DNA of 64,000 bases from UPXZ01 sp018055865 (GCA_964292695.1 CAXYWB010000001.1:40369-104368); one strand, 5' to 3'; numbered from the stretch's first letter, positions 16,224 to 24,021 are shown. Program-made: numbers and translations. Notes: generated by a model not told the origin, from the sequence alone.

Positions 16224-16264
16224 CTCAACCAATCAACCATTTAACCAATTAACTACTCAACCAC
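16224..16264. repeat. Short heptad-like repeats (AACCAAT/AACCATT type)
   Basis: Imperfect copies of a 7-8 nt unit such as CAACCAAT and TAACCAAT follow one another between the convergent glycosylase and MFS genes. They run into the end of the MFS reading frame. Related runs occur at 26833-26857 and 43420-43446. Confidence 0.55.
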
Positions 16265-17446
16265 TTCCCGTTTTGTCCAAACAAAAATGACCATCAACAG
16301 GGCCGACAACAGGGCCGTTGCAGCTCCAAAATAGAAAGGAATGCTGGAATTTACTTTGTCGTAAAGCACTCCGGCAATCAAACTTGCTGGTAGCAGCGTA
16401 ACTCCGAGCAATGCGTTGTACATACCCATAACTGTTCCTGTTTTATTCCTGTCGGTAAAGTCGGAAACCAGCGCTTTCTGAATGCCGTCGGTTGATGCCG
16501 AATAAACTCCATAAAGGGCAAATAATCCGGCTATGGTGTACACGTTTCCGGTTGTGCCGAATCCGAAATAGACCACCGCATATATCAGAAAACCGAATAT
16601 CAGCAATTTTTCACGGCCGATTTTATCGGACAAAGTTCCAAGGGGAATGGCCAGAAACACCGATACAACACTTGAAATGAGGTAAACCAACGGAATGAAA
16701 GTCACTTTAATGCCCACCTCATTCGCTTTTACAATCAAAAGTGCATCGGTAGAATTTCCCAGTGTAAAAATGAAAATTATTCCTAGAAAAAGATAAAACC
16801 GCTTCGGATAATCGTGAAACCGGAATTTTTTTAACAGATTTTCCTTGCTTTTTTTTGCTTCTTTTATTTTCAAAATCAAAAAAATCATGCCTAAAACACC
16901 CGGAATGCCGGCAAGCAGAAATATTAACCGAAAGTCACCGGGCTTGATGTAAAGAACTAAAAATGCCAGTAAAGGCCCCAGAATAGCTCCACTGTTGTCC
17001 ATGGCTTTGTGCAATCCGAAACTTTTTCCGGTATCGTTGTCCCCGGCCGAACCGGCTACCAGACTGTCGCGCGGTGCAGTGCGAATTCCCTTGCCCACCC
17101 GCTCAACAAATCGGAGCAAAAGTACGTGAATCGGACTCACCACCAAAGCATAAAGAGGCATAATAATCGTCGAAAATCCATAACCAATCAGCATGAAAGG
17201 TTTGTTTTTTCCTATTTTATCGCTCCAGTATCCCGAAAAAGCTTTGAGCAGCGAAGCGGTACTTTCAGCAATGCCTTCGATGAGCGAAAGGCTGGTTTTG
17301 GATGCACCGATTGACATCAAAAACATGGGCATAACCGAATAAACCATTTTGGTGGCTGTATCGGTCAGAAAACTGACAATGCCTGTGTAAAAAACGTTGG
17401 GCGAAAAGCCGAAAATCTTTCTTCTATCCGTATTGATTTTTGACAT
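16253..17446 (-). CDS. MFS transporter
   Basis: The 397-residue inner-membrane protein has 12 predicted helices. Motif A-like loops lie after helix 2 (GYWSDKIGKNKPFMLIGYG) and after helix 8 (GTLSDKIGREKLLIFGF). The first half contains FVERVGKGIRTAPRDSLVAG, typical of a Bacteroidota/archaeal MFS group that I cannot assign to a substrate. The start is preceded by a TATCTTTG box at 17480-17487 with a leader of about 28 nt. Drug or metabolite export is possible, but nothing here chooses between them. Confidence 0.9.
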   Translation of the reverse strand: MSKINTDRRKIFGFSPNVFYTGIVSFLTDTATKMVYSVMPMFLMSIGASKTSLSLIEGIAESTASLLKAFSGYWSDKIGKNKPFMLIGYGFSTIIMPLYALVVSPIHVLLLRFVERVGKGIRTAPRDSLVAGSAGDNDTGKSFGLHKAMDNSGAILGPLLAFLVLYIKPGDFRLIFLLAGIPGVLGMIFLILKIKEAKKSKENLLKKFRFHDYPKRFYLFLGIIFIFTLGNSTDALLIVKANEVGIKVTFIPLVYLISSVVSVFLAIPLGTLSDKIGREKLLIFGFLIYAVVYFGFGTTGNVYTIAGLFALYGVYSASTDGIQKALVSDFTDRNKTGTVMGMYNALLGVTLLPASLIAGVLYDKVNSSIPFYFGAATALLSALLMVIFVWTKREVVE

Positions 17447-17479
17447 TGAAGGGAGTTATGAGTGCGAGAAAAGCAAGTG

Positions 17480-17487
17480 CAAAGATA
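17480..17487 (-). promoter_or_regulatory. -7 box of MFS transporter promoter
   Basis: TATCTTTG on the minus strand is an exact TAnnTTTG match, 34 nt before the ATG at 17446. Confidence 0.6.
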
Positions 17488-17753
17488 GTATTTTTGTGTT
17501 TTTTTGTGTGCTCAATACAGATTATTATCAGAAAATTCCATTCATTTTTTTCATTCTGCAAACTTCTGTTTTTCACAATAGTTTCAACGTTTTGGCTGTT
17601 CAAAGGCAAAAAAACACAAATTCAACAAGCCATTCTCATAACAAGCCAATAACATTTCCTGCTTACAAAAATAATCCGGTCAATGTTCGAAAAACAACAA
17701 AAACGCTCATCACTTTTTATATTACAAAACTGTTTCATTCGTGAAATAATAAT
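17488..17753. other. Intergenic stretch between divergent MFS and SDR genes
   Basis: This AT-rich stretch separates the divergent promoters of the MFS and SDR genes. I see no gene or stable hairpin in it. Short open frames here have no family-like features. Confidence 0.4.
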
Positions 17754-17761
17754 TACCTTTG
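17754..17761 (+). promoter_or_regulatory. -7 box ahead of mini-ORF and SDR gene
   Basis: TACCTTTG matches TAnnTTTG. The SDR ATG is 78 nt downstream, and a 19-codon ORF begins only 9 nt downstream. Confidence 0.6.
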
Positions 17762-17769
17762 TCGCACCA

Positions 17770-17829
17770 ATGAAAACAGAGGCCTTCGTGATACAAGCGG
17801 AGGTCACGTTTTCTGAGAATTATAAATAA
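17770..17829 (+). CDS. 19-codon mini-ORF in the SDR leader (leader peptide or gene remnant)
   Basis: ATG 17770 to TAA 17829 encodes MKTEAFVIQAEVTFSENYK. It starts almost at the predicted transcription start and ends 9 nt before the SDR ATG. The alternating hydrophobic pattern AFVIQAEVTF looks like the first strand of a real protein, so it may be the stub of a decayed upstream gene. A translated leader that couples to the SDR is the other reading. There is no homology evidence. Confidence 0.35.
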   Translation: MKTEAFVIQAEVTFSENYK

Positions 17830-17838
17830 AATTCTTAC

Positions 17839-18567
17839 ATGGAAAAATACATACTGATAACGGGAGGAACCAAAGGTATCGGTTTTGCCGTTGCCCGAAG
17901 CCTGGTTTCATCAGGATATAATGTGATATTGACTTATGGCTCGGATCGGGTGCAGGCTGAGAAAGCCAGCCTGGAGTTGCAGCAAGCTGGCAATTCCACC
18001 GTGATGGTTGTAAGAGCAGATATCACCGACAAAAGTTCGATATATATACTAGACTCCTTTCTGAACGAACACAACATTCGTTTATTTTCGATCGTATTCA
18101 ACGCCGGAATCACTTGCCGGACCCCTTTCGAAACCCTTACTATCGATGAATGGGAACAAACTTTCTTTGCCAATGTACATTTTCCTGTATTTCTTTTGCA
18201 ACGCATTTACAGCAGGATAGAAGCCGGAGGTAACGTGCTCTTTACCGGCTCGCTCATGGGCGAATATGCTCATTCTGTGTCGCTTGCATACGGTGTAACC
18301 AAATCGGCTGTGCATGCGCTGGTAAAAAATATGGTGAAGTTTATGCAGCCTTACAACATACGTGTCAACGCCGTGGCGCCGGGATTCGTGGATACCGACT
18401 GGCAAAAAAGCAAACCGGCCGAAATAAGAAAAAGCATCGAAAGCAAGATTGCAGTCGGACGGTTTTGTACTCCCGACGAAGTGGCGCTGGTGTATAAAAT
18501 GATAATCGAAAACAGCTATTTCAACGGTGAAATAATCCCTGTAAGCGGAGGTTATTCATATCGGTGA
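17839..18567 (+). CDS. Short-chain dehydrogenase/reductase (FabG-like)
   Basis: The 242-residue NAD(P)-dependent oxidoreductase is a classical SDR. It has TGGTKGIG at residues 8-15 for cofactor binding, NAG at 88-90, and the catalytic set S138, Y151 and K155 (YGVTK). The PGFVDTD and GEIIPVSGGYSYR segments lie near the C-terminus. It is most like 3-oxoacyl-ACP reductases, including those of aryl-polyene or flexirubin clusters, but no acyl carrier protein or ketosynthase is adjacent. The next gene downstream is a cytidylyltransferase-oxidoreductase fusion, after a 318 nt gap with its own promoter boxes. Its substrate is therefore open. Confidence 0.92.
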   Translation: MEKYILITGGTKGIGFAVARSLVSSGYNVILTYGSDRVQAEKASLELQQAGNSTVMVVRADITDKSSIYILDSFLNEHNIRLFSIVFNAGITCRTPFETLTIDEWEQTFFANVHFPVFLLQRIYSRIEAGGNVLFTGSLMGEYAHSVSLAYGVTKSAVHALVKNMVKFMQPYNIRVNAVAPGFVDTDWQKSKPAEIRKSIESKIAVGRFCTPDEVALVYKMIIENSYFNGEIIPVSGGYSYR

Positions 18568-18885
18568 TTTTTCACAAAGGCTTTTTCTTATTGCCCTCAA
18601 TTCCTTAAAATTTAAACAGATGAAACACCTTTCTTCTTACCGAAAAAACGATATTTTTGCATTTTGAGCTACTGTTAAATTAACTTTCAGCAAATCGGTT
18701 ATCGCTGATGATTACATTTTTGATTGGATAAAATAGTATTAAATTAAAAATTTACTAACTTTGTCATTAATTTTGTATAAATCTGAATTTTTCAAAAGAA
18801 ATAAAACAGCCATTTGAAAGAAAAATTAAAACACAATACAGTGTCCAATGGCATGTTCTTACCGGATAAAACAGAAAAAATTAGA
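18568..18885 (+). promoter_or_regulatory. Promoter region and leader of the CDP-alcohol operon
   Basis: Two exact TAnnTTTG boxes are present, TATTTTTG at 18652-18659 and TAACTTTG at 18756-18763. The second would give a leader of about 115 nt to the ATG at 18886. No convincing -33 TTTG is found at standard spacing for either, and I see no terminator hairpin for the SDR gene. Confidence 0.5.
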
Positions 18886-20232
18886 ATGAAAAAAGTCATT
18901 ACATACGGAACATTCGATCTGTTTCATCAGGGTCATATCAACCTGTTGAGGCGTGCTAAGTCGCTGGGAGATTATCTGATAGTGGGCGTTACCACCGATA
19001 ATTACGACCGGGGCAGAGGTAAGTTGAATGTGCATCGTTCGTTGATGGAACGGATTGAGGACGTGCAAAATGCAGGTTTAGCCGATGAAATAATTATAGA
19101 AGAATACGAAGGACAGAAAATTGACGATATTCTCAGATACGGAGTCGATATATTTGCTATCGGCTCGGATTGGCTGGGCAAGTTTGACTACCTTCAGGAG
19201 TTTTGCCAGGTGGTGTACCTGGAACGAACCAAAGGGGTATCGAGTACACAGCTAAGGATAGAAGCACAATCGGTTACCGATTTGGGAATCATTGGCAGCG
19301 GAAGGATAGCCGGTCGTTTTGTTCCCGAATCCAAATTTGTGAGTGGCATTGAAGTGAAAGGTGTTTTCAACACCAATATTGATTCTGCCAAAAGCTTTTG
19401 CCAAAAGTACGAACTGAGTTTTTACACCGATGATTTCGACGAATTTATTTCGAAAGTGAATGCTGTGTACATCACATCGCCTCATCTCACTCATTATGAT
19501 TACATCAAAAGTTGTCTGATGAGTGGCAAACATGTGCTTTGCGAAAAACCGCTGGCGCTCACAGTGAGTGAAGTCAAAGAAATGTATCAACTGGCCGAAA
19601 ATAAAGGTCTTGTGCTCAAAGAAGCCATCAAAACAGCCTATTGTCCGGCATTTTCGCACCTCATCACCGTGGTGAAGAGCGGGGTGATAGGCAATATTAA
19701 AGATATCGACGTTTCGTTTACTAAACTGTGCAGCGGCAACATTCGCGAACTGGATGCCGGGCAAGCAGGAGGTAGTGTCACCGAGTTGGCCTCTTATGTA
19801 TTACTCCCGATATTCAAAATTTTAGGATATGACTATCACGACATACAGTTTTATTCTCATGTGGTGAATGAAGTCGACGTGTTTACCCGTGGACTGATGA
19901 TCTACGACAAAGCTATTGCCTCATTCAAAGTGGGGCTGGGAGTGAAATCCGAGGGAGATTTGACAATAAGCGGAACGAAAGGATATGCTTATGTACCCGC
20001 ACCGTGGTGGAAAACGGAGTATTTCGAACTCAGATACGAAGATCAAAATCAAACACGTAAATATTTTTACAAATTCGACGGTGAAGGATTGCGTTACGAA
20101 ATTAATGACTTTTTGATTGAAATGAATAAACCAAACCAAAAACAATTTAAATTTCAGGCTTCCGACTCTGTAGCCATAGCCTCGATTATCGAAAAATTCA
20201 GAAACAACGAAAATGTGCACCGGATTCACTGA
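18886..20232 (+). CDS. Fused cytidylyltransferase (TagD-like) and Gfo/Idh/MocA oxidoreductase
   Basis: The 448-residue protein joins two enzymes. Residues 1-128 are a TagD/glycerol-3-phosphate cytidylyltransferase-type domain, with GTFDLFHQGH (HxGH at 14-17), the GVTTDNYD loop and RTKGVSST at 114-121 for CTP binding. From residue 133 a Rossmann domain starts with LGIIGSGRIAG (137-143 glycine motif). It carries CEKPLALT (EKP at 220-222), typical of Gfo/Idh/MocA sugar dehydrogenases, and a C-terminal beta-sheet domain. A single chain could reduce a keto-sugar phosphate and activate it with CTP, by analogy with CDP-ribitol synthases built from other families. The frame opens at TTG 18814, but ATG 18886 begins exactly at the conserved first strand. 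A CDP-alcohol phosphotransferase follows after 67 nt. Confidence 0.88.
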   Translation: MKKVITYGTFDLFHQGHINLLRRAKSLGDYLIVGVTTDNYDRGRGKLNVHRSLMERIEDVQNAGLADEIIIEEYEGQKIDDILRYGVDIFAIGSDWLGKFDYLQEFCQVVYLERTKGVSSTQLRIEAQSVTDLGIIGSGRIAGRFVPESKFVSGIEVKGVFNTNIDSAKSFCQKYELSFYTDDFDEFISKVNAVYITSPHLTHYDYIKSCLMSGKHVLCEKPLALTVSEVKEMYQLAENKGLVLKEAIKTAYCPAFSHLITVVKSGVIGNIKDIDVSFTKLCSGNIRELDAGQAGGSVTELASYVLLPIFKILGYDYHDIQFYSHVVNEVDVFTRGLMIYDKAIASFKVGLGVKSEGDLTISGTKGYAYVPAPWWKTEYFELRYEDQNQTRKYFYKFDGEGLRYEINDFLIEMNKPNQKQFKFQASDSVAIASIIEKFRNNENVHRIH

Positions 20233-20299
20233 GAAGTGTATTATACATCTGAAGCTGTATCCGGAATTATTACTCGCACGAAAATAAATTAAACCAACA

Positions 20300-21199
20300 A
20301 TGAATAAAGACGTAGAAGCAACGCTCAAATCAATCGAAACAGAAAATTATTTCGACAGATTATTTTACCGACCCATCGGTTACAAAATAGCAAATGCGAT
20401 AAAAAATACCGGCATTACACCCAACGTAGTGACTATCATTTCTATTTTTATTGGTATAAGTGCAGGTATTTGCTGGTATTTTCCACATGACATTATATTG
20501 GCTTTGCTCGGAATTCTGGCCCTGGTCATTGCCAACATTCTGGACTGTGTGGACGGGCAGCTTGCCCGTATGACAGGAATAAAATCGCAAGTAGGAAGAA
20601 TTTTGGATGGTTTTGCAGGCGATTTGTGGTTTTTGATGATTTATATTGCATTTGCTCACCGGCTTACAACTCAATACTCAGTTCCTTTTGAACCGTGGAT
20701 TTATATACTGATAGTTTTTATTTCAGCTTTTTCACACTGGAATCAGGCATCGATTACCGACTATTACAAAACGCTTCACCTGCTTTTTATCAGCAAAGAG
20801 AAAGGAAAAGAATTTGAAAATTCTGCAAGCATAGCCAGACGATACAAAAAAATGAGCCGGGGTGTAAATAAAGTAATTACCTGGGGTTATATCCTTTATA
20901 CCAAAAATCAGGAAAGGCTTACACCCGAACTGCAAAAAATGCTGGCCCGAATCGACAATAAGTATGGGAATGACATTCCGGACGATGTAAGAGCTGCTTT
21001 CAGAGCTAAAAGCATCAAATTAATGCCTTTGATTGATATGAATACCTTCAACGGGCGCTCATTTATCCTTTTTATTTCGGTCATTTTCAATATCATCTGG
21101 TTGTATTTTATTTGGGAAATTGTTGTTTTGAATATCATCCGAATGATAATCAGAAATCGGCACGAGAATATTTGTAAAAATATCGAAAACGAACCTTGA
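20300..21199 (+). CDS. CDP-alcohol phosphotransferase family membrane enzyme
   Basis: The 299-residue protein moves an alcohol phosphate from a CDP-linked donor to an acceptor, or the reverse, at the inner membrane. The family motif DxxDGxxAR-x8-G-xxxD is present as D82, D85, G86, A89, R90, G99 and D103. The expected fourth Asp at 107 is Gly, and an Asp stands at 108 instead. About six membrane helices are seen. A long charged region (about 165-235) separates helices 5 and 6, longer than in phosphatidylglycerophosphate synthases. It sits between the cytidylyltransferase fusion and a flippase-like protein. The donor is probably the CDP-alcohol made by the fusion protein. The acceptor is unknown. 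Confidence 0.88.
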   Translation: MNKDVEATLKSIETENYFDRLFYRPIGYKIANAIKNTGITPNVVTIISIFIGISAGICWYFPHDIILALLGILALVIANILDCVDGQLARMTGIKSQVGRILDGFAGDLWFLMIYIAFAHRLTTQYSVPFEPWIYILIVFISAFSHWNQASITDYYKTLHLLFISKEKGKEFENSASIARRYKKMSRGVNKVITWGYILYTKNQERLTPELQKMLARIDNKYGNDIPDDVRAAFRAKSIKLMPLIDMNTFNGRSFILFISVIFNIIWLYFIWEIVVLNIIRMIIRNRHENICKNIENEP

Positions 21200-21232
21200 T
21201 GTTTTGATTCATAGAATTCTAACACTTCAACA

Positions 21233-22252
21233 ATGTCCGGCAAATTAAGTAAATACAACAATTATTTTTTCCTCGTTGGGGTTCTTATCCTTGTTTTTTT
21301 GGCATACAAACTTGGATTTAAGACTATTTACGAAAATCTGCGCAATACAGGCTGGTGGTTTGTTCCCATTTTCGGAATCTGGATTTTTATTTATTTTTTC
21401 AATGCCTGGTCGCTGAATATTATCATTACTGATGGAACCCCTGAATCGAAAAAAGTAGGAATAAAACAACTGATGAAACTCACTATCAGTGCCTATGCCA
21501 TCAATTACATGACTCCACTGAGCATCGGAGGTGAGCCCTACAAAGCGCTGAAGCTGAAAAATGAGTTGGGAACTCACAAAGCTACCTCGTCGGTGCTGCT
21601 GTATGTAATGATGCATTATGTTTCTCATTTTTTATTCTGGCTCATCTCTATTCCTGTCTTTATTTTCGTAATGCCCGAGGTTTCCGGAGTGATTCAGATG
21701 GTACTTTGGGCAGTATTTATTGCATGTGTTTTACTCATTTTCTGGGGATATTCTGTTTTCAGAAAAGGGATTATCAATAATGCATTGTCCATTGGTACGC
21801 GCATTCCTTTTTTCGGACGCAAAATCCGGGTTTATAGAGATAAAAACAAGCATCATCTGGATGAAATGGATATCCTGATTTCAGACCTCTATACCAACCG
21901 GAAAAAAGATTTTTTCGCATCGCTTTTTGTAGAATTAATGTCACGCTACATTTCCTGCCTTGAAGTTTACTTTATGGCCGTTCCGCTCGCTTTTGAACTC
22001 ACATTTATACAGTCCTATCTTATTGTGTCAATTGCTACGCTTGTTGCCAATATTTTCTTTTTTGCACCCATGCAAATGGGAACGCGCGAAGGCGGATTTG
22101 TGCTTGCCACCACCACGCTGGCTTTGCCTGCAGGTATTGGCGTTTATATCGGTTTGTGTACACGTATCAGAGAATTGTTCTGGATTCTGGTTGGTGTTAT
22201 GTTGACCAAAATCAAGTTTCCGGTTAAGAAAATGCCGCAAACCCTGTCGTAG
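21233..22252 (+). CDS. Flippase-like / lysylphosphatidylglycerol synthase TM-region protein
   Basis: The 339-residue integral membrane protein has about eight helices and the features of the LPG_synthase_TM (UPF0104) family. These include an early YAINYMTPLSIGGEPYKALKLK segment, where family members have a P-x-x-GGE motif, and a later GTREGGFVLATTTLALPAGIGVY segment. It has no catalytic aminoacyl-transfer domain. Family members are thought to move or modify lipid-linked head groups. It lies 33 nt after the CDP-alcohol phosphotransferase gene, so the two likely serve the same lipid or glycan product. It is followed after 58 nt by an ECF sigma gene. Confidence 0.87.
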   Translation: MSGKLSKYNNYFFLVGVLILVFLAYKLGFKTIYENLRNTGWWFVPIFGIWIFIYFFNAWSLNIIITDGTPESKKVGIKQLMKLTISAYAINYMTPLSIGGEPYKALKLKNELGTHKATSSVLLYVMMHYVSHFLFWLISIPVFIFVMPEVSGVIQMVLWAVFIACVLLIFWGYSVFRKGIINNALSIGTRIPFFGRKIRVYRDKNKHHLDEMDILISDLYTNRKKDFFASLFVELMSRYISCLEVYFMAVPLAFELTFIQSYLIVSIATLVANIFFFAPMQMGTREGGFVLATTTLALPAGIGVYIGLCTRIRELFWILVGVMLTKIKFPVKKMPQTLS

Positions 22253-22310
22253 ATTTAAACTTCTCGACTTTCCGATAGTCAAATAAGTAATTGAAAATAA
22301 TACATTTCAT

Positions 22311-22844
22311 TTGAAAATAGAAGCCAGTTCAGCTCTTCCCGGAGAAGATAAAGCATCGTTTTTTTCGGAAACTGTCCGCACCTATCAGGAGCGGCTCTAT
22401 TGGCATATCCGCAAAATGGTTTTGGCGCACGATGACGCCAATGATGTATTGCAAAACACCTTTCTGAAAGCCTGGAAAGGATTGGATAATTTTCGGGGCG
22501 ATTCGCAAATCTCTACCTGGCTTTATCGTATAGCAACCAACGAAACGCTGTCATTTATATCCCAGAAGAAAATGAGAATGACCAATTCATTGGAAGATAT
22601 AGAGGAAGGAATGTTACAAAATATGCAATCAGATCCGTATTTCGACGGAGATGAGGCGCAACTGAAGCTCCAGAAAGCCATTCTCACATTACCCGAAAAA
22701 CAACGCCTGGTATTCAATATGCGCTTTTACGAAGAAATGCCCTACGAAGAGATGAGCAATATCCTTGACACATCGGTAGGTGCACTGAAAGCCTCGTATC
22801 ATCATGCAAGCAGGAAAGTGGAAGATTTTTTGAAAAATAAATAA
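22311..22844 (+). CDS. RNA polymerase ECF-type sigma factor
   Basis: The 177-residue protein has sigma region 2 (VRTYQERLYWHIRKMVLAHDDANDVLQNTFLKAWKGLDNFRGDSQISTWLYRIATNETLSFI) and region 4 (LTLPEKQRLVFNMRFYEEMPYEEMSNILDTSVGALKASYHHASRKVEDFL). The start is a TTG at 22311. The frame upstream meets a stop at 22284-22286 with no ATG or GTG between, so TTG is the likely initiator. It leads a run with a 106-residue membrane protein and a Spy-like periplasmic protein, a layout typical of envelope-stress ECF modules in Bacteroidota. Confidence 0.94.
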   Translation: MKIEASSALPGEDKASFFSETVRTYQERLYWHIRKMVLAHDDANDVLQNTFLKAWKGLDNFRGDSQISTWLYRIATNETLSFISQKKMRMTNSLEDIEEGMLQNMQSDPYFDGDEAQLKLQKAILTLPEKQRLVFNMRFYEEMPYEEMSNILDTSVGALKASYHHASRKVEDFLKNK

Positions 22845-22966
22845 ATGAAGAATTGCTTGCGCATTGCACAGGAATATTAGCGGTAATCGAACACACTTGT
22901 AACGATAATTTTTTAACAAAAAGATTTTTAAACTTTCGAACTTAAATTAAGTCTAATTACTAAACA

Positions 22967-23287
22967 ATGGAAGAAAACGAATACATAGAAATTCAGAAAG
23001 CGGGTAAAAAGCTACCTTTCAGGTTGCCCGATAACTATTTCGATGAATTTGCCGCCCGGATGGATGAGCTTACAGCCGATGAACCGAAAGACACGAAACG
23101 TTTCAGCATTCGTCCCTGGATGTACGCAGCGGCAGCCTCACTAATTGGTGTAGTGTTCATGGGACAGATTTATTTATCTGAAAATAAAAGCCAGAAACTC
23201 GCTTCCGAAACTTACGATACCTACGTGTTGTCGCAAGTGAATGAAACTTCGATAATAGACTATTATTTAACTTCTGAAACAGAATGA
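22967..23287 (+). CDS. Single-pass membrane protein, possible anti-sigma factor
   Basis: The 106-residue protein has a cytoplasmic-type N-terminal region (1-47) with the motif LPFRLPDNYFDEFAARMDEL, one membrane helix (about 50-70, WMYAAAASLIGVVFMGQIYL) and a short outer tail. The N-terminal segment with PDNYF is common in Bacteroidota proteins coded right after ECF sigma genes. Together with the single helix it suggests a membrane-bound anti-sigma factor without a zinc site. That role is inference. Its stop overlaps the next gene's ATG by 4 nt (ATGA). Confidence 0.75.
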   Translation: MEENEYIEIQKAGKKLPFRLPDNYFDEFAARMDELTADEPKDTKRFSIRPWMYAAAASLIGVVFMGQIYLSENKSQKLASETYDTYVLSQVNETSIIDYYLTSETE

Positions 23288-23760
23288 CAGATTTAACTAT
23301 GAGAAACAAACGAATATACACGGGTTTTCTGTTGCTTTGCCTTACACTCGTATCCTTGCAGGCCCAAAATCGTCGCGGGAAATTCGATGTAAATGCATTT
23401 CACGAGAACAAATGGGAATTCATGTTGTCGGATGTAAGCCTTTCGCCGGCCGAAATAAATGCCGTGAAACCGGTTTTTATGGATTACGAGAAAAAAAACT
23501 GGGAACTGCACGACCAGACACGTCAATTGTTTCGGCAGTCACGCAGTGGTAAATTGAACGAAAATCAGTACCGCGATCTCAATAATAAAATGATTAACAA
23601 CGAGATAAAACGCTCGCAATACTTGCGTGAATATCACCTGAAACTCCGTAAACTGCTCAAGCCCGAAACTTTATTCAACTACTACGGAGCAGAAAAAAAA
23701 TTCGAAAGACAGTTGCTTCGTAAGCGGCCGGGAAGTCCGCCGCCAGCTCCGGATAAATAA
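23284..23760 (+). CDS. Spy/CpxP-like helical periplasmic protein
   Basis: The 158-residue product has a signal peptide (MRNKRIYTGFLLLCLTLVSLQAQ, if translation starts at 23299; the 4-nt overlapping ATG is at 23284). A helical domain follows with LSPAEINAVKPVFMDYEKKNWELH and a long charged helix (about 85-145), then a proline-rich end (PGSPPPAPDK). The helices and positive/aromatic pattern resemble Spy/CpxP and metal-sensor-like periplasmic proteins that act as chaperones or tune stress responses. It is translationally coupled to the putative anti-sigma gene. I cannot name a ligand. Confidence 0.78.
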   Translation: MTDLTMRNKRIYTGFLLLCLTLVSLQAQNRRGKFDVNAFHENKWEFMLSDVSLSPAEINAVKPVFMDYEKKNWELHDQTRQLFRQSRSGKLNENQYRDLNNKMINNEIKRSQYLREYHLKLRKLLKPETLFNYYGAEKKFERQLLRKRPGSPPPAPDK

Positions 23761-23798
23761 TAGTTTTTTCAAAAAGTTAATTTTTGGAATAGTTTGGG

Positions 23799-23835
23799 AA
23801 AATGGTGCAGAATTAAAACCTGCACCATTTTTTTT
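23799..23835 (+). terminator. Rho-independent terminator after sigma module
   Basis: A stem of AAAATGGTGCAG (23799-23810) and CTGCACCATTTT (from 23820) is followed by further T residues to 23835. Confidence 0.92.
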
Positions 23836-23897
23836 ACCGCTTCAGACTTCAAAGACTGTATACAAGGCATGAATTATCTTATTTTTCCGGGTTATGT

Positions 23898-23928
23898 TTT
23901 GATAAAACCCAAAATAGTACTATCTTTG
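23898..23928 (+). promoter_or_regulatory. Full promoter of tRNA-Cys
   Basis: TTTG at 23898-23901 and TATCTTTG at 23921-23928 are separated by 19 nt, an exact match to the Bacteroides -33/-7 consensus. The tRNA begins 15 nt later. Confidence 0.85.
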
Positions 23929-23942
23929 CAGTCCAAAATAAT

Positions 23943-24013
23943 GGTACCTTGGCCGAGTGGTTAGGCACCGGTCTGCAAAACCGATTACAGCAGTTCGAAT
24001 CTGCTAGGTACCT
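23943..24013 (+). tRNA. tRNA-Cys (anticodon GCA)
   Basis: The 71-nt cloverleaf has a 7-bp acceptor stem (GGTACCT with AGGTACC), a D arm with GGTTAGG, an anticodon loop CTGCAAA reading GCA, and a T loop TTCGAAT. The discriminator is U73, the identity base for cysteine. The 3' CCA is not encoded. It has its own promoter and terminator. An acceptor-end palindrome (GGTACC) is notable only for folding. Confidence 0.97.
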
Positions 24014-24021
24014 CTTCGATG

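Noticed and set aside
17464..17652. Short frames on both strands in the MFS-SDR gap
   Set aside because: They are Phe/Ile/Lys-rich, overlap one another and have no promoter or domain of their own.
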